This document shows positions 8,401-14,993 of a DNA stretch of 16,799 nt, one piece after another. The position numbers and the translations under genes were made by a program. The notes under the pieces are model-generated. The model made no database searches. It saw only the letters and a program-made list of their open reading frames with translations, and had not been told where the DNA came from. This DNA is from Candidatus Woesearchaeota archaeon. Lineage in GTDB: Archaea; Nanobdellota; Nanobdellia; Woesearchaeales; GW2011-AR4. The first letter of the stretch is position 1, and each line of letters begins with the position of its first letter. The stretch is taken from NCBI GenBank assembly GCA_019323655.1, contig JAHWGX010000022.1, positions 1 to 16,799 on the forward strand, written 5' to 3'.

Positions 8401-8978
8401 ATGGTAAAGTAGTTATTGCTGTAATCTGATACTGCATAACCTCCGCTTGGCACAACTTCTACTACAGCAATCTTATATTCTCCTGCTGGGAGGGTTGATG
8501 GGATGGTCCAATAGAATGCTACTCCTTTGTAAAGATTGGAAGATATTACATGATTTATATTTTCTTCTCCTTTTTTTATATATTCTACATCAACACTTTC
8601 TATCCCTTCCATGTTCCATGTGATTTTGTATGTATTTCCCCTTAGCCATTCTTCTCCTCCATTGGGGGATGTGACTTCTATGGATTTTATTTTTTCTTTC
8701 ATGCAAGCCCCGTCTTTGCAGCCGTTGGGGCAGTTTACAACTTCCCTTATCCAGCCTTGAGGGTCTATACAATAGAATTCTCTTAGATTATTCGGGTCTG
8801 CACAGTGGTCCGAATTTCCACCTACTACGTTAGGTGTACAATCATAACAGATGCCATAAATGCTTCCCCTAACAAAGTAGTTCCTACCACCATCGGACTC
8901 CTTGCACTCCTGCGCTGATGCAAAACCAACACTGATTAAGAAAATAAATAGAATTCCGGCTATATTTTTCATATTCAT
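5406..8978 (-). CDS. Large secreted Cys-rich modular surface protein
   Basis: A 1190-residue exported protein with a signal peptide (hydrophobic core to about residue 20, likely cut after ASAQ). Five related cysteine modules start at Cys25, Cys200, Cys274, Cys350 and Cys546. Most open with a C-x-x-SDGG-x-[ND]YY-x-KG type motif and close with CPNGC-x-DGAC. Between them lie an Ig-like domain with SPNGGEEW (about 97-195, Kre9/KNH-like) and a segment at about 430-540. That segment has two units like those of archaeal S-layer proteins (SPSSDV...ADVALALKAKG and GEHSPASHV...GILLKKG). A distinct Cys cluster with CGNSICGQGENKCNC follows near 688-705, then beta-rich domains. The C-terminus has two GWNL repeats (about 1025 and 1112). 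No C-terminal membrane anchor is visible. GGTGAT lies 3 nt before ATG1 and 9 nt before a second ATG at 8972, which may be the better start. Likely a cell-surface or adhesion protein; ligand unknown. Confidence 0.85.
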   Translation of the reverse strand: MNMKNIAGILFIFLISVGFASAQECKESDGGRNYFVRGSIYGICYDCTPNVVGGNSDHCADPNNLREFYCIDPQGWIREVVNCPNGCKDGACMKEKIKSIEVTSPNGGEEWLRGNTYKITWNMEGIESVDVEYIKKGEENINHVISSNLYKGVAFYWTIPSTLPAGEYKIAVVEVVPSGGYAVSDYSNNYFTIVEEKPTCTDSDGGRDYYVKGACTSAGVYAPDICLPDSQNPSVIRLNEKYCSESGSCSNEIYICPTGYECKEGACVKKTLTCTDSDGGRNYYKKGIVQIGDKLFEDVCDISSLTGKEDGLWEHYCDDNTYGKGNHIVVKCSGGCVNGACVGTTISPTCSDPDKDDIYTKGLAKDEYGAGQGDCCVANEWDGICVDEGNYVKEGLCKSNTVVGEWTFTEKTYKCPNGCNDGACIVNKPLPPFIMAVDDKSPSSDVTLIADVALALKAKGYEEMPAGTSKIFSEVNGLMLDNKVTLAVYQGGAVIIVGEHSPASHVNFATEIHGILLKKGVTHRSMLSNEVSSANLLDLFVNLPQCTDSDGGENYYVKGYRINYNSGYFAYGKKSWDYCIYNPDFSSYGYVIDNEGKKIEECSGEKCYLIEKHCKPDLSDAHIGFKCPNGCQDGACLKEEPECISEGEKGSRFNDDKCCEGLTQIGNAFPSGDMCVAPNDGSFMCSRCGNSICGQGENKCNCMADCAANVIYTKLGQKFSLAEKQYAKVTDYNYMHIILDEIERICKTTTEPTTTTGCYYTVSVNVEMPDLCEGATCGVAGARIALEKGESKTVFGAKLTFLNSDGKYAVFVVDKALSIEGVDVEIIPNEQAINYGEKAVYTVKVTDKHPKPRCEVSGECEKLEASVYTINVRNLPFSKEYPKEIKVPSGGSASFELTISPYEIVEIKEQAQTITGKTIMETLVKNTISKPLKEQAHSLRGKGAAVSATAEEIAETEIIEEEPATIAISTTPATLSRKYEFGVTAVLKDNYQVQDTAYATLAIQPESPEPPPFPGEKVSIKLSRGWNLISLPGRLLKFDEEGLVEGQKLIGFVYIKEKQEYVTLNEAEELLGGKLREYLAKNAFWIYTSEPLTLNIWVDRGISFQDLELVKGWNLVPITEDMVGGYLTDILGDCNLEKMFLWDAEKQEWKQISLEYSFSDYQYSYGFLVKAEDYCRLSGSEILAPPEMPE
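7086..8732. repeat. Three copies of a 15-nt repeat inside the surface protein gene
   Basis: The 15-mer GCAGCCGTTGGGGCA occurs identically at 7086-7100, 7722-7736 and 8718-8732. On the coding strand it encodes the CPNGC closing motif of the cysteine modules. Identity at the DNA level, including third codon positions, points to recent module duplication or gene conversion. Confidence 0.85.
7327..8382. repeat. Three copies of an 18-nt repeat inside the surface protein gene
   Basis: CCGTCAGAGTCTGTGCAT occurs identically at 7327-7344, 8143-8160 and 8365-8382. On the coding strand it encodes the CTDSDGG opening motif of modules 5, 3 and 2. The equivalent motif of module 1 (about 8890-8906) is diverged. 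The spacing is irregular and coding, so this is not a CRISPR array. Confidence 0.85.
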
Positions 8979-8981
8979 GGT

Positions 8982-9026
8982 ATCACCTTTTTTGGGAGCG
9001 CTAACTCGTTTAAATACCTGTTTATA
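8982..9026 (-). promoter_or_regulatory. Promoter and Shine-Dalgarno site of the surface-protein operon
   Basis: On the minus strand GGTGAT (8982-8987) precedes the start codons at 8978 and 8972. A TATA-like CTATAAAC (9020-9027) would start RNA near 8997, giving a leader of about 20 nt that contains the Shine-Dalgarno site. Two further TATA-like sequences lie at about 9008-9016 and 9046-9053 (TTTAAATA), so more than one start is possible. Confidence 0.5.
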
Positions 9027-9123
9027 GCTTCAATCCAGTTCAAAGTATTTAAAGTTTTTGATTGAAAATCCGTCGCAAAATTCAGAAAGCAATTTTTTAT
9101 ATTAACCAAAATAATTAGAAATG

Positions 9124-9133
9124 TTTTTATACA
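9124..9133 (+). promoter_or_regulatory. TATA box of the cyclo-ligase gene
   Basis: TTTTTATACA is centred about 27 nt before the ATG at 9156, predicting a leaderless message. This is the reason for preferring ATG 9156 over a TTG at 9150. Confidence 0.6.
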
Positions 9134-9155
9134 TCATAAAAATTTTGTTTTGCAA

Positions 9156-9734
9156 ATGAAGCCTACGCTAAAATTAAAGATACTTGAGGAGAGGAAAAAG
9201 CTGACACAAAAGGAAATAAAAGAAAAAAACAAAAAAATTTTTGAAAACCTAAAATCATTAAGGGAGTTTAAATCCGCGAAAAACATAATGTTCTATGTTT
9301 CTTTCAGCACCGAGGTTGACACTCATGAAATAATAAAAGAAATTCTGGCTAGCAAGGAAAAGACGATAATAGTGCCCTATGTGGTTAAGAATTATCCTAT
9401 CCTGCAGCTTTCTGAGCTGAAAAATTTTTATGAATTGGAGCCAAAGACTTTTGGTATTTTGGAGCCAAGGGAGCTTTACATCAGGGAATTCAATCCGGAA
9501 AAACTTGATTTGGTTATAATCCCAGGAGTAGTGTTTGACAAAAAAGGATACAGGATAGGCTATGGCTATGGCTATTACGACAGGTTTCTCAAAATACTGA
9601 AAAAGGGTGTAAGAAAGATTGGCCTTGCCTATGAAATGCAGATGGTTGATGAAATACCCAAAGAAAAGCATGACGTTCCGGTTGACAGCATAGTTACTGA
9701 AAACAGGATTTTAAGCTGCATAGGAAAACAATAA
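9156..9734 (+). CDS. 5-formyltetrahydrofolate cyclo-ligase
   Basis: A 192-residue enzyme of the MTHFS/YgfA family, which uses ATP to convert 5-formyl-THF to 5,10-methenyl-THF, returning a dead-end folate to the active pool. Typical marks are VIIPGVVFDKKGYRIGYGYGYY beginning at about residue 120 (the conserved PGVxFD and GxRIGxGxGYYDRFL motifs), then GLAYEMQ and the HDVPVDSIVTE ending (172-182). The basic N-terminus LKLKILEERKK is also usual. The length is normal. The ATG at 9156 suits the TATA box; a TTG two codons earlier is less likely. The gene fits functionally with folD and glyA in the same window, pointing to a tetrahydrofolate rather than methanopterin system. It is divergent from the surface-protein operon and precedes lipA by 46 nt. 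Confidence 0.93.
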   Translation: MKPTLKLKILEERKKLTQKEIKEKNKKIFENLKSLREFKSAKNIMFYVSFSTEVDTHEIIKEILASKEKTIIVPYVVKNYPILQLSELKNFYELEPKTFGILEPRELYIREFNPEKLDLVIIPGVVFDKKGYRIGYGYGYYDRFLKILKKGVRKIGLAYEMQMVDEIPKEKHDVPVDSIVTENRILSCIGKQ

Positions 9735-9743
9735 AACAAAATA

Positions 9744-9752
9744 TTTTTATAA
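9744..9752 (+). promoter_or_regulatory. TATA box of lipA
   Basis: TTTTTATAA is centred about 33 nt before the ATG at 9781 and predicts RNA starting near 9774. That places the TTG at 9766 outside the message and supports the ATG at 9781 (or the one at 9793). Confidence 0.55.
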
Positions 9753-9780
9753 CTGCCCGGGTTTTTTGGTGCTGATTCTA

Positions 9781-10686
9781 ATGCCTGGATTAATGCAAAT
9801 CAAAAGAAAACATCCTGACTGGCTTAAAATCAGGCTGCCTTCTGGAGAAAAGTACAGCAAAGTAAGAAGCTTAGTAAAAACAAGCAGGCTTCATACAATA
9901 TGTGAGGAGGCAAAGTGCCCTAACCTTTCAGAATGCTGGAGCCACGGAACAGCAACTTTTCTTATTTTAGGGGATACCTGCACGAGATGGTGCAGCTACT
10001 GCAATGTCAAGACCGGAAAACCTAACGAAATTGGCAGAGATGAGCCGAAAAAGGTTGCGAATGCGGTAAAAAAACTGGATTTGAAGTATGTTGTAATCAC
10101 TTCTGTAACAAGGGATGACTTAGCAGATGGGGGCGCTTCTACCTATGCGGAAACTGTCAGGGAAATAAAAAAATTAAGCCCGAAATGCTCTGTTGAACTG
10201 CTGATTCCTGATTTTAAGATTATGAGCGGCAAGATTTTGAGGGAGGGCTATCTCAATGTAAGCGCACTAAAGGCTGTTATTGATGCAAAGCCTGATGTTC
10301 TGGGGCACAATATAGAAGCAGTAAGGAGAGTTTTTGCAGATGTAAGGAAAGGGGGAAACTATGATGTTTCCCTGCAATTACTAAGAAAAATAAAAGAGAT
10401 TAATCCTGAGATAAAAACAAAATCAGGGCTTATGCTCGGCTTCGGAGAAAGTTTTGGTGAAATAAAAGAAACAATGCAGGACCTAAGAAAAAGCGATGTT
10501 GATTTTCTGACATTGGGGCAGTATTTAAGGCCTTCAACAAGGCATATGGCAGTAATCAAATACTACAAGCCCGAGGAATTTGAAAAATTAAAGAAAGCGG
10601 GTTTGGAAATGGGATTTAGGCATGTTGAATCAGGGCCTTTGGTAAGGAGCTCTTACAGGGCTGATAAGCTGAATTCAATGATATAA
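9781..10686 (+). CDS. lipA: Lipoyl synthase (radical SAM)
   Basis: LipA inserts two sulfurs into a protein-bound octanoyl chain to make lipoyl groups. The 301-residue protein has both diagnostic clusters. The auxiliary cluster motif CEEAKCPNLSEC has Cys41, Cys46 and Cys52. The radical SAM motif CTRWCSYC has Cys67, Cys71 and Cys74. The RSSY motif that supplies the serine ligand is at about 289-292. GTATFLILGDTC, VITSVTRDDLADGG, ELLIPDF and GHNIE are further family motifs. The length is close to the usual 300-320. I chose the ATG at 9781 because the TATA box at 9744-9752 predicts a start between a TTG at 9766 and this ATG; an ATG at 9793 is also possible. A LysE-like exporter starts 13 nt downstream and a LipM-like transferase follows it. 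All three may form one transcript. Confidence 0.95.
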   Translation: MPGLMQIKRKHPDWLKIRLPSGEKYSKVRSLVKTSRLHTICEEAKCPNLSECWSHGTATFLILGDTCTRWCSYCNVKTGKPNEIGRDEPKKVANAVKKLDLKYVVITSVTRDDLADGGASTYAETVREIKKLSPKCSVELLIPDFKIMSGKILREGYLNVSALKAVIDAKPDVLGHNIEAVRRVFADVRKGGNYDVSLQLLRKIKEINPEIKTKSGLMLGFGESFGEIKETMQDLRKSDVDFLTLGQYLRPSTRHMAVIKYYKPEEFEKLKKAGLEMGFRHVESGPLVRSSYRADKLNSMI

Positions 10687-10699
10687 CCATGATATAAAA

Positions 10700-11314
10700 A
10701 TGGGAATTTTTGAAAGCTTATTGATAGGAATTTCTATTGCGGCTATACCCGGACCTTTATTTTTTGAGCTTGTAAGGAGAAGCTTAACAAAGGGTTTTTG
10801 GAGTGGAGCGCTATTGGCTGTAGGAGAATTTACAGGAAATATATTAATCATGTCGTTAATTTTTTTAGGGTTTAAGGCTTTCCTTTCTTCTGAGTTTTTA
10901 GTGATATTTCTCAGTATTGCAGGAGGCTTCATATTAGTCTGGATAGGGGCATCTGCATTCATATTAAAAAAAGAGCAGATCAATGAGCCGCATAAAAAGA
11001 AGCGATATAATGAAAATTCCTTAGCAACTGGCTTGGCAATTACCTTTACAAATACCTTAGCGATTGTACTATGGATATCACTAGCTGGCTCTTATATCGC
11101 ACAATCCGGATCTGATTACAGGGCATTCCTGAATATTTTCCTGATTGCGTTTGGATTTTTAATTTTTTATTTTCCTTTAGCAGCAATTGTTAACTATACG
11201 GGGAGCAAAGTCCCATCAAAATATCTGCCTGGGGTTTCCAGAGTTTTCGGAATAATTTTAATAGTATACGGCATCTCCTTCTTCTATCGGGCTATAAAAT
11301 TAATCAGAGTGTAA
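10700..11314 (+). CDS. LysE/RhtB-family amino acid exporter
   Basis: A 204-residue integral membrane protein with about six hydrophobic segments and the family's N-terminal signature AAIPGPLFFELVRRSLTKG (residues about 14-32), followed by a Gly-rich GALLAVGEFTGN. The basic loop KKEQINEPHKKKR near residues 90-102 lies between the first and second halves, as in LysE translocators. These carriers export amino acids such as lysine, arginine or homoserine, but the substrate cannot be read from sequence. It sits between lipA and the LipM-like gene with a 13-nt gap before it and a 1-nt gap after it, so it is probably cotranscribed. Its link to lipoate metabolism is not obvious. Confidence 0.85.
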   Translation: MGIFESLLIGISIAAIPGPLFFELVRRSLTKGFWSGALLAVGEFTGNILIMSLIFLGFKAFLSSEFLVIFLSIAGGFILVWIGASAFILKKEQINEPHKKKRYNENSLATGLAITFTNTLAIVLWISLAGSYIAQSGSDYRAFLNIFLIAFGFLIFYFPLAAIVNYTGSKVPSKYLPGVSRVFGIILIVYGISFFYRAIKLIRV

Positions 11315-11315
11315 A

Positions 11316-12122
11316 ATGCAATGCCGGTTTATTGACACTGGATTTAATGATGCTTATGCAAACATGGCAGTAGATGAGGCTATTTTAAGCTGCTGCAAGG
11401 TTCCGGCCTTAAGGGTTTATGGATGGGAGCCTGCAGCAATTTCCATTGGCTACAACCAGGATATAAGCAAAGAGATTAATTTAGAGAGCTGCAAAAATAA
11501 TAAAATCAAAATTGTAAGGAGAATTACCGGGGGAAAAGCAGTTTTCCATGACAAGGAAATAACTTACAGCTTTATTCTTCCGGAAAATTCCAATTTGCTC
11601 CCATTCGAGATAAATGAGTCATACAGAGTAATAGCAAATGCATTAGTAATTGCTTTGGGGAAATTTGGCATTAAAGCAGAAATAAAAAAAGCTCCTGAGA
11701 GGCTTGCAACCCCTATCTGCTTTAACAGCTCAAACTGGTACGAGCTTTTGGTTAACGGCAGGAAAATATCTGGCTCGGCGCAGAGAAGATTTTCCGGAAA
11801 GATTCTGCAGCACGGCTCAATATTGACTGGCTTTGATTACAGCAAAAACAGTTCATTATTCAATAAAACAAATGTTTTTGATGATATTGAAAATTTAAGA
11901 AAAAGAATAACTTCCTTGAAAAGCGAATTAAGCAATAGCGGTCATAAAAAAAATTATAAAAAAATAAGCTATAAAGAGCTTGCTGGGGCTATAAAATGCG
12001 GTTTTAAGGAAAATTTTAATTTTAATGTTATTAATGATTTTCTGACAAGCAGGGAAAAGAAACTGGCAGATAAGCTAAGGGAAGAAAAATATTCAAAAGA
12101 TGAGTGGAATTACAAACATTGA
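11316..12122 (+). CDS. LipM-like octanoyl/lipoyl protein transferase
   Basis: A 268-residue member of the BPL/LplA/LipB cofactor-transferase superfamily. The N-terminal FIDTGFNDAYANMAVDEAIL, the RRITGGKAVFHDKEITYS motif (68-85) and GSAQRR...ILQHGSIL (153-170) are characteristic. The segment CFNSSNWYELLVNGRK (135-150) carries a cysteine where LipM-type octanoyltransferases of Firmicutes have their acyl-thioester cysteine. I therefore favour an octanoyltransferase over an ATP-dependent lipoate ligase, although a lipoate ligase of the LplA family remains possible. It would provide the octanoylated protein on which LipA acts. It begins one base after the LysE-like gene, with no evident Shine-Dalgarno site. 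The C-terminal 80 residues are Lys-rich and less conserved. It is convergent with the permease gene (8-nt gap). Confidence 0.85.
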   Translation: MQCRFIDTGFNDAYANMAVDEAILSCCKVPALRVYGWEPAAISIGYNQDISKEINLESCKNNKIKIVRRITGGKAVFHDKEITYSFILPENSNLLPFEINESYRVIANALVIALGKFGIKAEIKKAPERLATPICFNSSNWYELLVNGRKISGSAQRRFSGKILQHGSILTGFDYSKNSSLFNKTNVFDDIENLRKRITSLKSELSNSGHKKNYKKISYKELAGAIKCGFKENFNFNVINDFLTSREKKLADKLREEKYSKDEWNYKH

Positions 12123-12129
12123 TGCGATA

Positions 12130-13506
12130 TCAATATAAGACAAAAAATATGTAAATTGAAACTAGAGTAATTAGAGTCGTAATTAAAGTAACTTTAATTC
12201 CGCAAAATAAAAATTCATTAAAACCTACCTTAATGTTCTCTCTGTTTAGCATATTCACCCACATTATCCCAGCCAGAGCTCCAATTGGAGTTAAATTCGC
12301 GCCAAGATTACTTCCCATAATCAAAGAGTATAATGCGCCTAAACCAATTTTACCAAAACCAAAATTCTCCAATAAACCAGAAAAAAATATAGTCATAGGA
12401 ATATTATTGAACACGTTTGCAGAAAGTGTGGATAAAATACCTATACCAAACACGGAACTAAAAAGTCCCTGCCCTAAATTAGAAGACAACCAATTAGAAA
12501 TTGTATAGCTTATGCCATTTAGGGAAAAGGCTTTTATCATTAAAAAAAAACCAAAAACAAAGGGTACTATTTCCCAGGGCATTTTGTTAAACATCTCACA
12601 AATATAAGAATTTTTAAGAGAAGTTTTTAGCTTCAAAGTTATAAAAAGATTAGGCAATCCAAAAAGCAGAATTGTCAGTATCGCCCCTGCTAACGAGATG
12701 TGCCAAAGTAAAAAGCCTCTCAAAGATAGTACGGCTAAGGATAGAATAGTTCCGGATAAAAGCGTGATGCTTAAAATCCCCCAACAAGATAATTTTACGT
12801 CAGGTAATCTTTTGACCTTATAGTAGATGCAAATATCTTTTCTGAAAGCAATAAATAAGAGTATAAACGTTGTAAGACCTGCAATAAATGCTGGCAAAAT
12901 CATTATTTTTAAATATTCTATGAAATTTAGCTCGAATGATGTAGCTACAATAATGTTTGTGGGATTTCCAATCAACAAACCCATGCTGAATATGTTAGCC
13001 GCGAAAAATTCAGCAATCAAAAAAGGCGTGGGGTTGATATCCAAATGTCTAAAGAATACAAGCAAAAATGGAGTGAGGGTCAAGATTAAAATATCATTAG
13101 AAGTAAATAATGTCAAAATACTGGTCATTAAATAAATTCCAATAAAAAGTTTGATTCCAGAACCATGAACTTTCTTTAAGACTTTGACTGCTAAGTATTT
13201 GAAAACGCCACTTACATCAAGCGCCAAAGCTATAAATGTAATTGAAAGAAACAAAATGACTATAGAAAAAGGACCATCTCCAGATAAAAAAGCCAATCCT
13301 TCTGAAAAAGAATATCCCATTATCGCACTATAAACACTTCCTAAATTCAAACCGCCAAATAAAAAAATTAGAAAGGAACCAAGTATTGGTGCCAAGTAAT
13401 ATGGAATATCTAAAAACTTGAGTTTCCTAGAATAAACCAATCTTCTGTTTACAGACATGGCTAAGATTGTAAGGAGGAAAATTAAGATTACAAGTAATCC
13501 TTTCAT
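12130..13506 (-). CDS. ArsB/NhaD-type permease (ion transporter superfamily)
   Basis: A 458-residue, strongly hydrophobic protein with about 11-12 membrane segments. Superfamily marks are TSNDILILTLTPFL (near residue 134), the loop GNPTNIIVATSF (near 180), SANVFNNIPMT (near 365) and MGSNLGANLTPIGALAGIMW (near 400). These are the repeated helical-hairpin motifs of ArsB and related SLC13/CitMHS carriers. Arsenite efflux is one possibility, but no arsenic regulator, reductase or ATPase is nearby. A sodium/proton or anion carrier is equally possible. Arg codons that I read are nearly all AGA (about 7-8 to 1 AGG), unlike the AGG-rich purD exteins, which may indicate horizontal acquisition. It is divergent from glyA and probably leaderless. 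Confidence 0.85.
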   Translation of the reverse strand: MKGLLVILIFLLTILAMSVNRRLVYSRKLKFLDIPYYLAPILGSFLIFLFGGLNLGSVYSAIMGYSFSEGLAFLSGDGPFSIVILFLSITFIALALDVSGVFKYLAVKVLKKVHGSGIKLFIGIYLMTSILTLFTSNDILILTLTPFLLVFFRHLDINPTPFLIAEFFAANIFSMGLLIGNPTNIIVATSFELNFIEYLKIMILPAFIAGLTTFILLFIAFRKDICIYYKVKRLPDVKLSCWGILSITLLSGTILSLAVLSLRGFLLWHISLAGAILTILLFGLPNLFITLKLKTSLKNSYICEMFNKMPWEIVPFVFGFFLMIKAFSLNGISYTISNWLSSNLGQGLFSSVFGIGILSTLSANVFNNIPMTIFFSGLLENFGFGKIGLGALYSLIMGSNLGANLTPIGALAGIMWVNMLNRENIKVGFNEFLFCGIKVTLITTLITLVSIYIFFVLY

Positions 13507-13528
13507 AGGTTTATTATTTAGGTACTCC

Positions 13529-13540
13529 TATAAATATTTT
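13529..13540 (-). promoter_or_regulatory. TATA box of the permease gene
   Basis: AAAATATTTATA on the minus strand is centred about 28 nt before the ATG at 13506, the distance of a leaderless start. A further TATA-like AATTTATAAATTT lies just upstream (about 13546-13558). Confidence 0.55.
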
Positions 13541-13570
13541 TATACAAATTTATAAATTTCCAGCAAAAAC

Positions 13571-13607
13571 TATTTAAATAAACATTATTATTGGATTTTC
13601 AAGGTGG
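13571..13607 (+). promoter_or_regulatory. TATA box and Shine-Dalgarno site of glyA
   Basis: TATTTAAATA (13571-13580) predicts RNA starting near 13600, and AAGGTGG (13601-13607) lies five bases before the ATG at 13613. Together they place the glyA start at 13613 rather than at the GTG (13604) that lies inside the Shine-Dalgarno site. Confidence 0.65.
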
Positions 13608-13612
13608 TTTTT

Positions 13613-14914
13613 ATGCATGATATGATGGCTTCTATTGAGGATTCTGACCCGGAGGTTTTTGGCATAATAAAAAATGAGGGCACTAGGATAAGGGATGGCG
13701 TTGAGCTAATACCCTCTGAAAACTTTGTCAGCAAGGCAGTTTTGCAGGCTTATGCCACTTTTTTTACAAACAAGTATTCTGAAGGGTACCCCAGAAAAAG
13801 GTATTACGGCGGAAACCAGTTTGTGGACAATATAGAAGAGCTTGCAATAGAGAGGCTAAAGAAGCTGTTTGGAGCCGAGCATGCAAATGTGCAGCCTTAC
13901 TCCGGAAGCCCGGCAAACCAGGCTGTGTTTTTTGCCCTCCTAAATTTGGGGGACACGTTCATGGGCTTTGACTTAAGCGCAGGAGGCCATTTAACCCATG
14001 GATCGCCTGTAAACTTCTCAGGAAAGAATTACCACTGCGTTCCGTACAGCGTTGATAAGGAAACAGAGCTTCTGGACTATGACCAGATAAAAAAGCAGGC
14101 GGAAAAAGCAAAGCCAAAAATGATTTTGTCCGGACTGACTGCTTACCCGAGAAAGATTGACTTCAAGGCATTCAGGGAAATCTGCGATTCTGTCGGGGCA
14201 TACCATTTTGCTGATATTGCACATATATCCGGATTGTGCGCTACTGGACACCACCAGAACCCTATCCCATACTGCGATGTCGTTACAACAACCACGCATA
14301 AAACACTGAGAGGCCCAAGAGGGGCAGTGATAATGTGCAGAATTGATGACAGGCTTGACAAAAGTGGAAAGAAAAATCTTGCGCAAAAAATTGATTCTGC
14401 AGTTTTTCCAGGATTGCAGGGAGGCCCACATGATCATGTCACTGCAGCAAAAGCAGTTGCTTTTGGCGAGGCTTTGCAGCCTGACTACAAGGGCTACTGC
14501 GGCCAAATTGTGAAAAATGCCAAGGCTCTGGCAGGTTCCTTAATGGAGCATGGGCTGGAACTGGTAACAGGAGGCACTGAAAACCATCTGATGGTCATAA
14601 AGCTTGTCAACAAAGGGCTTACAGGCAAGGGCAAGGAAATCCAGAATGCCTTGGGAGAGGCTGAAATTTATGTAAATAAAAACACAATACCCTATGAGCC
14701 AAACACTCCATTTAACCCAAGCGGGATAAGATTAGGGACACCAGCTATAACCACAAGGGGGTTTAAGGAAAGCGAGATGAAAGTTATCGGGGAATGTATT
14801 GCCAGGATCATAGACAACTATGAAGATAAAAGTATTATTGAAAAAGCAAGGAAAGACATCTTAGAGCTTTGCAGGCAGTTTCCACTATATCCTGATTTTG
14901 ATATTTTAAAATAG
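13613..14914 (+). CDS. glyA: Serine hydroxymethyltransferase
   Basis: GlyA is a PLP enzyme that interconverts serine plus THF with glycine plus 5,10-methylene-THF, the main entry of one-carbon units. The 433-residue protein has the substrate motif ELIPSENF (31-38), TNKYSEGYPRKRYYGG (about 52-67) and the PLP lysine Lys230 in TTTTHKTLRGPRG. It also has FPGLQGGPHDH and the C-terminal SGIRLGTPAITTRGF. The length is normal and the sequence resembles the bacterial THF-dependent type. One small variation is IPSENF in place of the common IASENF. I chose the ATG at 13613 because a Shine-Dalgarno site is placed five bases before it. FolD follows 79 nt downstream on the same strand, giving the next step of the C1 pathway. 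Confidence 0.96.
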   Translation: MHDMMASIEDSDPEVFGIIKNEGTRIRDGVELIPSENFVSKAVLQAYATFFTNKYSEGYPRKRYYGGNQFVDNIEELAIERLKKLFGAEHANVQPYSGSPANQAVFFALLNLGDTFMGFDLSAGGHLTHGSPVNFSGKNYHCVPYSVDKETELLDYDQIKKQAEKAKPKMILSGLTAYPRKIDFKAFREICDSVGAYHFADIAHISGLCATGHHQNPIPYCDVVTTTTHKTLRGPRGAVIMCRIDDRLDKSGKKNLAQKIDSAVFPGLQGGPHDHVTAAKAVAFGEALQPDYKGYCGQIVKNAKALAGSLMEHGLELVTGGTENHLMVIKLVNKGLTGKGKEIQNALGEAEIYVNKNTIPYEPNTPFNPSGIRLGTPAITTRGFKESEMKVIGECIARIIDNYEDKSIIEKARKDILELCRQFPLYPDFDILK

Positions 14915-14993
14915 ACCAATTAAAAAACAAATCACTAAATAAAATTCAATAAAGATAATACCCCAAATAAAAATAATAAAAAAATAAAGTAAG

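Noticed and set aside
7086..8732. Possible CRISPR-like repeats
   Set aside because: The repeats are short, irregularly spaced and encode conserved cysteine motifs in frame.
9258..9671. A 137-codon minus-strand frame inside the cyclo-ligase gene
   Set aside because: It is antisense to the conserved enzyme motifs and has no start signals.
9766..9780. TTG start for lipA five codons before the ATG
   Set aside because: The TATA box at 9744-9752 predicts an RNA start downstream of the TTG, and the added residues are not part of the LipA family.
14018..14506. A 162-codon minus-strand frame inside glyA
   Set aside because: It is the antisense of conserved PLP-enzyme sequence with no promoter or family resemblance.
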